From assembly GCF_000217935.1 (NCBI RefSeq), contig NZ_AFHI01000034.1, forward strand, positions 1-64,000: a DNA stretch of 64,000 nucleotides, given 5' to 3'. Every line of letters starts with the position of its first letter. Position 1 is the stretch's first letter. The DNA comes from Rheinheimera sp. A13L. GTDB taxonomy: Bacteria; Pseudomonadota; Gammaproteobacteria; Enterobacterales; Alteromonadaceae. Below the pieces are notes generated by a model. That model searched no databases and was not told the DNA's origin. It worked only from the letters and a program-made list of their open reading frames with translations. Positions 8,744 to 18,461 of this stretch are shown one piece after another. A program made the position numbers and the translations under genes.

Positions 8744-9724
8744 TTAAAGACCAGTGGCTTCTATTTGACTGATATTACGCCGTACGGCCAGCAAAGAGCC
8801 AAAAAAACCTAAACTGATGGCAACCAGCAGTAAATACCCCAGTTCAGCCAGACTCATCGGCTCTAGAGTAAAACTACTTTCATACAACTGAGTCACACCG
8901 GCAATAGCGTGTTTTAACCACCAAAGCAGCACTTCTTCAATTAAAAAGGTCAGAATACCGCCAAAAAAACCCAACCAAATGCCTGTGTATAAGAAAGGAC
9001 GCTGAATATAACTGTTGGTTGCCCCCACCAGTTTCATCACTTCAATTTCATCTTTTTTATTCAGGATCATCAGTCGGATGGTATTTCCCACCACCAGCAG
9101 CACAGCCACCATCAGCAATAAAGCCACAGCCATAGCCACCTGGCGCACTAAACTGACAATAGCGTCCAGCCGTTCTAACCAGCCGATATCCAGTTTTGCC
9201 AGCTCCACATAACGTTCTTGCTTTAAGGTCTCAAGCAAGGCTGAAGCTGCGACACTTGAGGTATTTTTTGGACTCACCAGCATCACATGAGGTAAAGGAT
9301 TATCTTCGATATAACTAAAGGCATCGCCAAAACCAGACTCAGCGGTAAATTCAGCCAAAGCCTGGCTTTTATCAATAAACTGTACATCTGCAACTTCTGG
9401 ATTGGCCTGCAATAATGCAATCAGCTCCGCAATTTGGGTTTCATTGGTGTCGGCTTTTAAAAACAAACTGATTTGAGCCGCCTGATCAATACTGCTGCTG
9501 ACCTGCTGCAGATTTTTCACCATCAAATGCAAAGTGACAGGTAAAGTTAAACTCACCCCCAATACGGCCACTGTTAATAATGAAGAAGCCGGAGTTAACC
9601 AGATTTCGCCTAAGCTGGTTAATGCCTGACGAATATGATGCACCCAAAACATCACAAATCTGTTCCACAGACTTTGTTTTACTGCAGTGGCACCTGTGGC
9701 ACGACCCTGAAATAAAATACTCAT
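8744..9724 (-). CDS. ftsX: Cell division protein FtsX
   Basis: Inner-membrane part of the FtsEX complex, which passes ATPase activity to EnvC at the septum. 326 residues with four transmembrane segments: one near residues 50-70, then a periplasmic loop of about 110 residues, then three in the C-terminal half (VAMAVALLLMVAVLLVVG; a second near GIWLGFFGGILTFLI; a last near YLLLVAISLGFFGSLLA). NKKDEIEVMKLVGAT is the typical cytoplasmic motif. Its start overlaps the ftsE stop by 4 bp (ATGA). Confidence 0.96.
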   Translation of the reverse strand: MSILFQGRATGATAVKQSLWNRFVMFWVHHIRQALTSLGEIWLTPASSLLTVAVLGVSLTLPVTLHLMVKNLQQVSSSIDQAAQISLFLKADTNETQIAELIALLQANPEVADVQFIDKSQALAEFTAESGFGDAFSYIEDNPLPHVMLVSPKNTSSVAASALLETLKQERYVELAKLDIGWLERLDAIVSLVRQVAMAVALLLMVAVLLVVGNTIRLMILNKKDEIEVMKLVGATNSYIQRPFLYTGIWLGFFGGILTFLIEEVLLWWLKHAIAGVTQLYESSFTLEPMSLAELGYLLLVAISLGFFGSLLAVRRNISQIEATGL

Positions 9725-10404
9725 TCATCGGCTCCGTAGGACGTTAAGCCATCGTTGATCATGCGGCCATTTTTCAGCGTCAGGGTGCGGTAACGCATCC
9801 GGGCTAATAAACTTAAATCATGGCTGGCAATCAGCACTGACACACCCACCTGATTAAAAGCTTCAAACACATTCATAATGTCTTTGGATAAATCAGGATC
9901 CAGGTTACCTGTGGGTTCATCTGCTAATAATAAAGGCGGACGATTCACTACAGCACGGGCTATACCAACTCGTTGCTGTTCACCACCAGATAAGGTGTGA
10001 GGCAGACAACGCACTTTATCCAGCAGCCCTACTTTATCTAAAGCCGCGTGCACCCGCTTGGTCATGTCTTTGCCGCTAAAGCCTTCAATCACTAAAGGCA
10101 AAGCCACATTATCAAACACACTGTGGTTCATCAGCAGTTTGTGGTTCTGAAAAATCATGCCTATATCCCGGCGAACATAAGGCACCTGACCTCTGTTGAC
10201 CCGGCTTAAATCCACACCATTAATAAAAACTTTGCCTGTGGTTGGGCGTTCAATAAGGCTGATCAGTTTTAATAAGGTACTTTTACCAGCGCCGGAGTGC
10301 CCGGTTAAAAAGGCCATTTCACCTTTTTCCAGATGAAAACTCACCCTGTCGAGCGCGACAAAACCACCGCTATAACTTTTTGTGACTTGTTCAAAACGCA
10401 ACAT
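9721..10404 (-). CDS. ftsE: Cell division ATP-binding protein FtsE
   Basis: ABC-type ATPase of 227 residues. Walker [10 protein letters not shown] at 35-43, ABC signature LSGGEQQRV, Walker [13 protein letters not shown], and the H-loop His in IASHDLS are all intact. It couples ATP hydrolysis to FtsX and, through it, to EnvC and the amidases. It begins 2 bp after ftsY and overlaps ftsX by 4 bp, so the three genes form one operon. Confidence 0.97.
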   Translation of the reverse strand: MLRFEQVTKSYSGGFVALDRVSFHLEKGEMAFLTGHSGAGKSTLLKLISLIERPTTGKVFINGVDLSRVNRGQVPYVRRDIGMIFQNHKLLMNHSVFDNVALPLVIEGFSGKDMTKRVHAALDKVGLLDKVRCLPHTLSGGEQQRVGIARAVVNRPPLLLADEPTGNLDPDLSKDIMNVFEAFNQVGVSVLIASHDLSLLARMRYRTLTLKNGRMINDGLTSYGADE

Positions 10405-10406
10405 AA

Positions 10407-11606
10407 TCAGAGATCCCTGGCAAACAATGCCTTAATAAAATCTTTACTGTCGAACACCCGCAAGTCATCTATGCCTTCACCGACACCAATATAACGAATA
10501 GGTAATTTAAACTGATCGGCGATGGCAAAAATAACTCCACCTTTGGCTGTACCATCGAGCTTAGTTAAGCTGATGCCACTAATATCTACAGCTTCTTTAA
10601 ATAACCGCGCCTGACTCAAAGCGTTCTGGCCAGTGCCTGCGTCCAGCGTCAGCATCACTTCATGCGGTGCATTCACATCAATTTTTTTCATTACCCGGAC
10701 AATTTTTTTCAGCTCTTCCATCAAATGCGCTTTATTTTGTAAGCGACCCGCAGTATCAGCAATTAATACATCGACACCACGGGCTTTAGCTGCCTGATAA
10801 GCATCAAAAATCACAGATGCGCTATCAGCACCGCTATGCTGGGCTATCACAGGAATCGCATTACGCTCACCCCAGACTTGTAATTGCTCCACAGCTGCTG
10901 CTCTGAAGGTATCACCAGCAGCTAACATCACCGACTTGCCTTGTTGCTTAAACTGCTGCGCCATTTTGCCAATAGTGGTGGTTTTACCTACGCCATTGAC
11001 ACCCACCATCAGAATAACAAAAGGACCATCAGCGCCTTTAAGTTGCAATGGCTGCTCCACTTCATCTAACAGCAGCGCCATTTCCTGTTGTAGTTTGTCA
11101 TACAAGGCATCAGCGTCTTTTAACTGTTTACGATTGGCGTGCTGCACCAGCTGTTTAATCAGTTTCTGGCTGGTATCCACACCTACGTCGGCCATTAACA
11201 GCTGAGTTTCCAGCTCTTCATATAAATCATCGTCAATTTTTTTACCTGTAAACAGGCTGGCTAAGCCATTGCCTAAATTTTGGCTGGTCTTAGTTAAGCC
11301 TTGTTTTAAGCGGGCAAAAAAGCCAGGACGTTCAGCAGGTTGGGGCTGTAATTCAGTCACAGCAGCTATGGCGACTGAGGCTAAAGCATCGGCCTGAACC
11401 ACTTCAGCTTTTACTTCCACCACATCAGCAGCTTCAACAGGCGCAATGATTTCTGTAATTTCCGTCGTTTCAGTGACCTGAACAACTTCAGTGTCAGCCT
11501 GTGGTTCTGTTGGCTGGATCTGCTGCTCTGCTGCATTTTCAACAGGCGCAGCCTCTGTTTTTTTACCAAAACCAAGCCAGGAGAAGAGTTTATTTTGCTT
11601 TGTCAT
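10407..11606 (-). CDS. ftsY: Signal recognition particle receptor FtsY
   Basis: 399 residues. Residues about 1-100 are an acidic, Glu/Val/Ala-rich tail typical of proteobacterial FtsY (membrane association). The NG GTPase domain follows, with G1 GVNGVGKTT, the AAGDTFRAAA motif, G3 DTAGR, G4 TKLDGTAKGG and the closing GVGEGIDDLR. It docks SRP-ribosome complexes at the membrane. It is the first gene of ftsY-ftsE-ftsX and divergent from rsmD, 84 bp away, an arrangement also found in E. coli. Confidence 0.97.
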   Translation of the reverse strand: MTKQNKLFSWLGFGKKTEAAPVENAAEQQIQPTEPQADTEVVQVTETTEITEIIAPVEAADVVEVKAEVVQADALASVAIAAVTELQPQPAERPGFFARLKQGLTKTSQNLGNGLASLFTGKKIDDDLYEELETQLLMADVGVDTSQKLIKQLVQHANRKQLKDADALYDKLQQEMALLLDEVEQPLQLKGADGPFVILMVGVNGVGKTTTIGKMAQQFKQQGKSVMLAAGDTFRAAAVEQLQVWGERNAIPVIAQHSGADSASVIFDAYQAAKARGVDVLIADTAGRLQNKAHLMEELKKIVRVMKKIDVNAPHEVMLTLDAGTGQNALSQARLFKEAVDISGISLTKLDGTAKGGVIFAIADQFKLPIRYIGVGEGIDDLRVFDSKDFIKALFARDL

Positions 11607-11690
11607 AAAGGTCGCTGCCAGAAGATCCGAAAACTAAGGTAAAATTGGCCCATATAGTACCATCTTTAAGATGCAGGACAAAAATACTCA

Positions 11691-12284
11691 ATGAAAACAG
11701 CAAAGGGCCGCAGCGCAGCGGCAACACATCAGGGGCCGGGTTTTGTCAGGCTGATCAGTGGCCGCTGGAAAGGGCGGCGTTTACCTGTGTTAGATGCTGC
11801 AGGGTTAAGACCCACTTCAGACAGAGTGAAAGAAACCTTGTTCAACTGGCTCATGCAGGATGTAGCAGGAAGTACTGTGTTGGATTGTTTTGCCGGCAGC
11901 GGCAGTTTGGGTTTAGAAGCTTTATCACGGCATGCCGATTTTGTTGTCTTGCTGGAAAAAGAAGCCAAAGCGGCCAGCTTGCTAAAGCAACATCTGACCA
12001 GTCTGGGCAGCACAGAAGCCGAGGTACTACAAACAGATACCTTGCTCTGGTTACAAAAACCAGCACAGCGCCAATTTGATTTGGTTTTTATCGACCCACC
12101 TTTTCGCCAGAATATGGCAGTACCCTGCTGTCAGTCTTTAGTCGAACAAGGTTGGCTTAAGCCTGGCGCTTTGATTTATCTGGAAACAGAAAAAGAACTG
12201 GCGCTGGATCAACTGCCGGCAGACTGGGTATTACTAAAAGAAAAAGTGGCAGGGCAACTGGCTTACCGCCTCTGGCAAACCTGA
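11691..12284 (+). CDS. rsmD: 16S rRNA (guanine966-N2)-methyltransferase RsmD
   Basis: 197 residues. The SAM-binding motif I is LDCFAGSGSLGLEALSR and the catalytic (N/D)PP(Y/F) motif is Asp135-Pro-Pro-Phe138 in FIDPPF, which marks N2-guanine methyltransferases. The basic N-terminus, with ISGRWKGRRL and LRPTSDRVKETLFNWL, is the RsmD signature. It methylates G966 of 16S rRNA in the small-subunit precursor. Confidence 0.95.
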   Translation: MKTAKGRSAAATHQGPGFVRLISGRWKGRRLPVLDAAGLRPTSDRVKETLFNWLMQDVAGSTVLDCFAGSGSLGLEALSRHADFVVLLEKEAKAASLLKQHLTSLGSTEAEVLQTDTLLWLQKPAQRQFDLVFIDPPFRQNMAVPCCQSLVEQGWLKPGALIYLETEKELALDQLPADWVLLKEKVAGQLAYRLWQT

Positions 12285-12463
12285 CAGGGAACAGTTTGAG
12301 CAGGATGAATCGGTGTTTCATCTGGCAATAGGTAGTGGCAAAATTCTATCACTTCTGTGACAGGGTGCTATGGGCGAGAAGCAGTTGTTCAGAACTGTGG
12401 ATCTCGATAAAACCAATGTCTGAGTTGCCTTAAAATCAGACATTCACCAGAATATCTCGATAC

Positions 12464-12664
12464 TTTGACGTGGGAGCATTTCAATATTGCACGCTACATA
12501 GGGTTGACCTGTAAACGTCGGAGGTCACTCAACTCGTCACAACTAGCGTAATAAACTTAGTTGCCACGTTTTATTCGGCTGATCGCCTCGTTAATTAACA
12601 CTAATTTGCGCAGCCTGAGTCTGGTCAGCTCCATTGCCATTTGCTGAGATTACATCGCATCCAT
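12464..12664 (-). pseudogene. Decayed TraR/DksA-type zinc-finger gene
   Basis: One minus-strand frame, broken by three stops, reads as the C-terminal half of a DksA/TraR family protein: a helix LRKLVLINEAISRIKRGN, then a finger-like part YASCDELSDLRRLQVNPM and ILKC. The family expects CxxC on each side of the finger; only the second Cys of each pair remains (Tyr and Ile replace the first ones). Two stops fall inside the finger region and one upstream. It otherwise fills the 457-bp gap between rsmD and the Nudix gene. The assignment rests on eye alignment. Confidence 0.5.
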
Positions 12665-12741
12665 TCTTAAAAAGAGACTGATACTTTGCTAATACAAATC
12701 GAAAGCAGCAGAGCGGTCTTTCGCTGCAAACAGTTCTTTTT

Positions 12742-13284
12742 TTATCTGCACTCTCTGTCCAGATCCAGAATTTGAAATTGATCAGCGATCATCCTTAACA
12801 AATAAGTTTCCCGCACGATAGATAACCCCATGTATTCCGGTTTTGTTTGCAGTATCCGTTCATTGTGGCGTATGGCTTTATAGATATTAAGCCAGCACAC
12901 CTGCATGCCATTTTGTATTTCGTAGTGCTCGAAATTGGGTTGCCCCAGCTCTGACGAAATCTCACAAACGTAGCAGTAAGACAACATTCTGAGAACATCT
13001 AAATTGTCTTTATACCAAGGGCGAAACTCTTCAAAAAGTCCAAAAGGCGTCACGATCTTTACATTTTTTGCGCCAGTTTCTTCAATAAGCTCCCGCACTA
13101 GTGCAGACTCCAGATCTTCACCTGCCTCTACGCCTCCGCCGGGTAAACTGTAGTCATCGTACCTTTTGGTATATAACACCAGAATGTCCGAGCCTCTTAG
13201 CACAATGGCACGTGTAGCCACTCGCTCACCTAGCCGATGTTCAGGGGTTGGCGTAATGTGTTTCAATGAATGCAGTAAACGCAT
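12742..13284 (-). CDS. Nudix hydrolase
   Basis: 180 residues from the ATG at 13284, which has TGGAGAC about 6 bp upstream; a GTG four codons earlier (13296) is the alternative. The Nudix box is complete: GGVEAGED...REL.EETGA fits GX5EX7REUXEEXGU. The substrate, probably a nucleoside diphosphate derivative, cannot be told from sequence. The C-terminal ~80 residues are outside the box and unassigned. It stands alone; upstream is the Usp gene on the same strand, 77 bp away. Confidence 0.85.
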   Translation of the reverse strand: MRLLHSLKHITPTPEHRLGERVATRAIVLRGSDILVLYTKRYDDYSLPGGGVEAGEDLESALVRELIEETGAKNVKIVTPFGLFEEFRPWYKDNLDVLRMLSYCYVCEISSELGQPNFEHYEIQNGMQVCWLNIYKAIRHNERILQTKPEYMGLSIVRETYLLRMIADQFQILDLDRECR

Positions 13285-13360
13285 GGTTGTCTCCACTGAA
13301 AATCCAAAGTTTTCTCATCATAGTGATGTTGAAAGGGCCAGTTGGCTGGCCCTTGAGGTG

Positions 13361-14215
13361 TTAACGCAGGATCAATAATGAACACTTGGCATGACTTAGC
13401 ATTGCCGTTGTGGTACTGCCGACAATAAATTGCCGGATACGGGAATGGCCGTATGCGCCCATCACCATCAAATCAATATCATGTTGTTGCTGATACTGAT
13501 GCAGCACAGTTTCTGGTTCACCCGCGACAATAGCTATTGTTGTGCTAAAGCCAGCCTTACGCAAAATACTGGCCGCTTGTTCCATCTGGATTCTGGTTGC
13601 ATCTACATCAGCGCCTGCCATCACTAAATGCACAGGTAACCCTTTGACTAAAGGGCTTCCGGCCAGCATTTCTAAGCCTTTAAGAGCTGTCGCGCTACCA
13701 TCATAAGCCAGCATCACTTGCTGAGGCTCTTTGTACTTCTGTTGGGTCAGGAGCACAGGTTTGTGAACGCTCCGGATCAGAGGCTCGACCTGCAAACCAA
13801 GGCGACCATGTGCATCAGCACTACCTGCGCCACGTTTTCCCATCACCAGTAAACGGGTTTCTTCTTCCAGCTCTATCGCTGTTTCTACAAAGTCGCCATG
13901 ACGTAAGCGCTCCTCAACCTGCTCAAACCCTGCCGCTGCTGCTCGGGCACGAGCTGCATCCAGCATAATTCGGCCTCGCTCTAACGCCAGTTTACCGCGC
14001 TCCGCATCCAGTTGAGCCAGCTTTTCCATCAAGGCTTCTTGTGCACCAAGCCCGATACTGCCGCTTAAATCACTGGAGTCCTGCTGTTGGGTTTTGCTTA
14101 GCACATGCAGCACAGACATGGTGACATTGAGGCGCTTAGCAGCCCAGGTTGCATAGTCACATACGGCTTCTGCGTAGGGTGATGAGTCAATACAGGCTAT
14201 TACTTTTTTAGTCAT
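13361..14215 (-). CDS. Tandem universal stress protein (UspA family)
   Basis: 284 residues formed by two Usp domains (about 1-145 and 155-284). Domain 2 keeps the ATP-binding G2xG9xG(S/T) pattern in GAYGHSRIRQFIVGST; in domain 1 the equivalent segment (GKRGAGSADAHGRLGL) is only partly conserved. It starts 15 bp after the SulP transporter gene, so the two are probably one operon. The SulP-Usp pairing recurs in bacteria and suggests that Usp senses the transporter's state or the stress it answers. Confidence 0.9.
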   Translation of the reverse strand: MTKKVIACIDSSPYAEAVCDYATWAAKRLNVTMSVLHVLSKTQQQDSSDLSGSIGLGAQEALMEKLAQLDAERGKLALERGRIMLDAARARAAAAGFEQVEERLRHGDFVETAIELEEETRLLVMGKRGAGSADAHGRLGLQVEPLIRSVHKPVLLTQQKYKEPQQVMLAYDGSATALKGLEMLAGSPLVKGLPVHLVMAGADVDATRIQMEQAASILRKAGFSTTIAIVAGEPETVLHQYQQQHDIDLMVMGAYGHSRIRQFIVGSTTTAMLSHAKCSLLILR

Positions 14216-14230
14216 GTTATATTTTCCCCG

Positions 14231-15715
14231 TTAGTGTCCCATCAGCCGGTCAATAGCGTCAGGCTCATTATGTATCGCAAATTTATCGACAAGAGTGGCG
14301 CTGGCTTCATTTAAACCAAGCAACTCAACGTCTGTACCTTCGCGACGGAACTTAATCACTACTTTGTCCAATGAGCTGATAGCGGTAATGTCCCAGAAGT
14401 GTGCACGACTCAAATCAATTTGCACAGATTCAATGGCTTCTTTGAAATCAAAGGAGTCAACAAATTGCTCAGCTGAACTGAAAAACACCTGGCCTACAAC
14501 TTTGTAGGTTCTGTGCTGTTCATCACTACTCAGTTCTGAACCTACGTAAAGGATTTGCCCGACTTTGTTGGCGAAGAAAATCGCGCTCAAAATCACACCA
14601 ACCAACACGCCCCATGCGAGGTTGTGAGTTGCCACTACAACAATGACGGTTGCAACCATCACTATGCTTGAGCTGATTGGATTCTTCTTCAAATCCTTCA
14701 CCGAACTCCAACTAAATGTACCAATGGATACCATGATCATCACAGCGACCAGAGCGGCCATAGGGATCATGCCAACCCAGGCGTCCAGAAACACCACCAT
14801 TACTAACAAGATAACGCCAGCGAGCAATGCAGAGAGACGAGTGCGGCCACCTGATTTGACGTTGATAATTGACTGACCAATCATGGCACATCCAGCCATA
14901 CCACCAATTAAGCCTGAACCTATATTGGCGATACCCTGGCCCACACATTCTTTGTTTTTGTTACTTTTGGTGTCTGTCAGATCATCAACAATAGTTGCGG
15001 TCATCAGAGACTCAAGAATACCAACAACAGCCAATGCCATAGAGGTAGGAAAGATAATCATCAGGGTTTCAAAGTTCAGTGGCACTTCAGGCCATAAGAA
15101 AATAGGCAGGCTATCCGGCAATTCACCCATATCAGATACGGTACGGACATCTAAGCCGAAATAAAGCGCGACCAGCGTCACAACCACAATGCAGACCAAC
15201 GGAGAGGGCACAGCTTTTGTCAGATAAGGGAATAAATAGATAATGCCTAGACCTAAAGCGGTTAACCCATAAACAGTGACAGAACCGTATTCACCGGAGA
15301 GTTCAGGTAACTGAGCGAGAAAAATCAGGATGGCCAGCGCATTTACAAAACCTGTGACTACAGATCTGGAGACAAATCGCATGACATCACCTAACTTCAG
15401 GAAGCCAAACACAATTTGAATGACACCCGTCAGCAGTGTGGCAGCCAGCAAATACTGGAGGCCGTGTTCTTTAACCAGAACAATCATCAACAGCGCCATT
15501 GCGCCTGTAGCGGCTGAGATCATGCCAGGACGAGCACCGGTAAAAGAGATAAGAACACAGATAGCGAAGGAGGCATATAAACCCACTTTAGGGTCAACGC
15601 CTGCAATAATAGAGAAAGCGATAGCCTCAGGAATAAGGGCTAAGGCAACAACGATGGCAGCTAAGAAATCTCCTTTGATATTGGAGAACCAATGCTGCTT
15701 AATAGTTTTAAGCAT
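14231..15715 (-). CDS. SulP family anion transporter with STAS domain
   Basis: 494 residues. Residues 1-380 hold about 11-12 hydrophobic helices; the N-terminus ([36 protein letters not shown] region) is the SulP signature. Residues about 400-494 are a STAS domain ([22 protein letters not shown]). SulP proteins carry sulfate, bicarbonate or dicarboxylates. The partner Usp gene and the compact size resemble BicA-like Na+/bicarbonate carriers, but the substrate is not settled. Confidence 0.9.
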   Translation of the reverse strand: MLKTIKQHWFSNIKGDFLAAIVVALALIPEAIAFSIIAGVDPKVGLYASFAICVLISFTGARPGMISAATGAMALLMIVLVKEHGLQYLLAATLLTGVIQIVFGFLKLGDVMRFVSRSVVTGFVNALAILIFLAQLPELSGEYGSVTVYGLTALGLGIIYLFPYLTKAVPSPLVCIVVVTLVALYFGLDVRTVSDMGELPDSLPIFLWPEVPLNFETLMIIFPTSMALAVVGILESLMTATIVDDLTDTKSNKNKECVGQGIANIGSGLIGGMAGCAMIGQSIINVKSGGRTRLSALLAGVILLVMVVFLDAWVGMIPMAALVAVMIMVSIGTFSWSSVKDLKKNPISSSIVMVATVIVVVATHNLAWGVLVGVILSAIFFANKVGQILYVGSELSSDEQHRTYKVVGQVFFSSAEQFVDSFDFKEAIESVQIDLSRAHFWDITAISSLDKVVIKFRREGTDVELLGLNEASATLVDKFAIHNEPDAIDRLMGH

Positions 15716-16087
15716 AAAACATCCATTAAGTTTTAGAAATCCGATATGAACCAGCTAAACACCACAGGTATTGCATTTAAAGTTTGCCCGCATGGTTCAA
15801 ACCTAACTTTATTGTGCAAATCTGTTTTGTGTTGTTCGCTAATTACACCGGCTAATCCTCTTGGCTTGCTTTTTGCTTTTGTTCAAAATTCGGGCGGCAT
15901 TCTAGCGTTTTAGGCAGCTAAAGGCCAGTGAAAGTTTAAAAGTGACCTGTTTACAGAGGCTTAGCGTAATCAATTAAAGTACCTGCTGTAAATTTGCGCA
16001 TTTACTGAAAACTGAAGTAGGCTAAATGTAAGCCATTGAAAATGTGGTTATGTTGTTTGTCTAACCACGCAACGGAGATAACGTTTT
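15716..16087. other. Intergenic region between divergent sulP and the PAS-GGDEF gene
   Basis: 372 bp without an ORF. It must hold both promoters; I cannot place either with confidence. A hairpin GTGGTTA / TAACCAC lies at 16044-16068 in the leader of the GGDEF gene, just before its AACGGAGATAACG ribosome site, and could affect its translation. Confidence 0.5.
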
Positions 16088-17248
16088 ATGAAGGTGCACC
16101 ATTCTATCCCTACACATTTTGAGTGGATCTCTAATCCTTGGCTGCTGTTATCTGCGAGTGGCGAATACATCACTTCAAACCAAGCTATGTCTGCACTAGG
16201 AGATAGCACAGTATCCGCTGTAATTGCTGAGCTTCAGCTTGTGTTGAGCAACTCCAGCTTGAAAAAAGCCGGACACAAAACCACCACACTCTCCGTTGCC
16301 GGTTGTCGTTTCAAAGTAGATATTCTTAAGCAGGACGAAGATCAGCAGTTCTTTTGTTTGTTTCAGCACTGGGTTCAAACGGATGATAAACCTGATTTGT
16401 ATTCGTCCGTTTTCGAACAATCTGGTGAGGCCATTATGATCACAGATGCTGATGACGACATTATCGACGTGAACAGGGCTTTTGAATTTAAAACCGGTTT
16501 TAAGCTGGCAAATATCAGATACAAAAAACCTGCGTTTCTGCGCTCTGGTTTGAATGAAGAACAAACACTGGAAAATGCCTGGTGTGATGTCAAAGCAAAA
16601 GGGCACTGGAGTGGAGAAATTAAAAACCGCAAAGCCAACGGCGAGTACTACATTAGCTGGCTTTCGCTCTCTGCTGTTAAAGATGACAGCGGCAAAGTCA
16701 CTCACCATATCTCGATATTCTCCGACATAACCCTGCATATCCAGGAACATAAAAAATTTAAGCAGCTTGCCTACCATGATTTTTTGACTGGCTTACCAAA
16801 CAGAGCCTTACTGGAAGACCGTTTTGGACAGTTTGTATTGCACAGCAAGAGGCTGGGGCAAGCCAACAAATGTGCGTTAATTTTTATTGATATCAATAGC
16901 TTTAAGTTAATTAACGATACCTATGGACACCAAAAAGGCGATGACTGCCTGGTCGCTATAGCGGACGTGCTTAAAAACAGTATCAGAGCTGATGACACGG
17001 CAAGCCGATTCAGTGGAGATGAATTTGTGCTGCTGCTGACAGAAATAGATGGGGAGTCTGATTTACAACGCGTGATTGAACAAGTGAACCAAGGGGTATC
17101 TGTGATACACCAGCACATAGGGCTGGAAACACCGATCACCGCCAGCCTTGGCACAGCCATTTTTCCGCAAGATGCGTTGGAATTGGATGCTTTAATTCAA
17201 AAAGCTGATACCAATATGTACGAGCAGAAAAAGCTATCAAGTGGCTGA
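16088..17248 (+). CDS. PAS-GGDEF diguanylate cyclase
   Basis: 386 residues, no transmembrane segment. The N-terminal 100 residues are unassigned, a PAS domain with PAC follows (about 103-225: VFEQSGEAIMITDADDDIID onward), then a GGDEF domain (about 230-383: HDFLTGLPNRALLEDRF). The active-site loop is SGDEF at 309-313; the Ser-for-Gly form is known in active cyclases. It should make cyclic-di-GMP in response to a PAS-bound cue. No RxxD inhibitory site is evident before the loop. It stands alone. Confidence 0.9.
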   Translation: MKVHHSIPTHFEWISNPWLLLSASGEYITSNQAMSALGDSTVSAVIAELQLVLSNSSLKKAGHKTTTLSVAGCRFKVDILKQDEDQQFFCLFQHWVQTDDKPDLYSSVFEQSGEAIMITDADDDIIDVNRAFEFKTGFKLANIRYKKPAFLRSGLNEEQTLENAWCDVKAKGHWSGEIKNRKANGEYYISWLSLSAVKDDSGKVTHHISIFSDITLHIQEHKKFKQLAYHDFLTGLPNRALLEDRFGQFVLHSKRLGQANKCALIFIDINSFKLINDTYGHQKGDDCLVAIADVLKNSIRADDTASRFSGDEFVLLLTEIDGESDLQRVIEQVNQGVSVIHQHIGLETPITASLGTAIFPQDALELDALIQKADTNMYEQKKLSSG

Positions 17249-17511
17249 GGTTATTTAGACATACTTAGTTTGTCCGGGAAGAGTCGTTTCGGAACCCACC
17301 ATGTGTATATGGTCATACCAAACTTGCAGACAAGGGTCTGAGGTGAGAACTGTGCCCTGCGCTTCATAATCTCAGGCATACAGCACTCAGCTATCATCTT
17401 ACTGATTTGAACATTATTATCATTATCCGATCCCCTCTTACTTCGTTTACACAGAGCCAATGGCACTCTTTATCTGCCCTGATGTATTTGCAATGAGGGT
17501 GCTGGCAGAAC

Positions 17512-17533
17512 AGAGCTGGCTTAAACCAGCTCT
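17512..17533 (-). terminator. Hairpin at the 3' end of the broken peroxiredoxin gene
   Basis: AGAGCTGG / CCAGCTCT, an 8-bp perfect stem with the TAA stop codon of the peroxiredoxin frame in the loop. No U-run follows, so terminator activity is uncertain. Confidence 0.4.
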
Positions 17534-17995
17534 AACATCACTTCAGATTTACTGACTTCAAATTGTTTAGGCTCGTCGATATTCAACGCTATCACTACAG
17601 CATTGTCCACGACCATAGCGTAGCGTTTTGAACGCGCACCACCAAAATCGCCAGTGTCCGCATCTAACCCAATAGCTTTAGCGAACTTGTCAGCGCCGTC
17701 TGCTAAAAATACGATATCAGTGGGGTTATGGGCTTTGCCCCAGGCATCCATAACATAAGCATCATTGACCGAAGTACAGATAATACGATCCACACGCTTA
17801 TCAAAAACTGCTGCGCCAGTTCTATAAAACCTGGTAAATGGGCTACACTGCAGGTGGGCGTGAAAGCGCCAGGCACCGCAAATAAAACCACTTTTTCGCC
17901 TTTACAGATCATTCAGCCGTAGTCAGGTTCACAGGACCACTGTCGGTTAAACGCGTAAAGGTCACATCGGGTAAGGTATCGCCAACTTTGATCAT
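17521..17995 (-). pseudogene. Peroxiredoxin (Prx5/AhpE-like) gene with two frameshifts
   Basis: Three successive frames together give a whole 2-Cys-type peroxiredoxin: MIKVGDTLPDVTFTRL, then [21 protein letters not shown] with the peroxidatic Cys, then [22 protein letters not shown] to the end. The breaks are near 17916 and in a run of five A (17813-17817). Length is 475 bp, two short of the 477 needed for 158 codons plus stop, which fits two single-base deletions. AAGGAC precedes the ATG. Either a recent pseudogene or, for the homopolymer site, a sequencing error. Confidence 0.85.
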
Positions 17996-18461
17996 TTATT
18001 TGTCCTTAAATTATTGCGCTATTGTTTTTACAACCTTGCAGAATAAGAAACAGGAAAACCATCAGATCAGTGGAAACGCCAACGAAAATTAACATCAACT
18101 TTTAATCAGATGGCTGTCCTGTATCACCGCTAACAGCTTTGGTTTAAACGAGTCTTTAGCCTCAATTCACTCTTAATTCATTTTGTCTTTTCAATATATA
18201 TTCGTCGGGGCGCTTCAGTACTTGCCTCAATGTACTCTCAAAGCACATAGCAAGTGCCACCACAAAGAGGTAAATAGTCAAAGAATTCTGTCAGCTTTTA
18301 AAAAAAAAGCTTCTCACAAGTACCAATTTCAGGTATTGTTTTTTACTTCGTTCAAACTTTTAATTAGCATTTGAGTGATTAAATTTTTCTTTCAGATCAA
18401 TTAAATCACAAACGAGGCGCTTCTTCTAATCCTAAATAACATTAGTATGAGAGTTAATTAC
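17996..18461. other. AT-rich intergenic region, no gene seen
   Basis: Between the broken peroxiredoxin and the secreted three-repeat protein. It contains only short, unconvincing ORFs. The right part must hold the promoter of the next gene. Low-complexity A/T runs (around 18298-18310) are the only structure seen. Confidence 0.5.

Noticed and set aside
17012-17026. SGDEF as sign of a dead diguanylate cyclase
   Set aside because: Ser for the first Gly is tolerated in active enzymes; the rest of the loop is intact.
17251-17466. 71-codon minus-strand ORF after the GGDEF gene
   Set aside because: No ribosome site, odd composition and no recognisable motif; it starts and ends in intergenic DNA and looks like chance.
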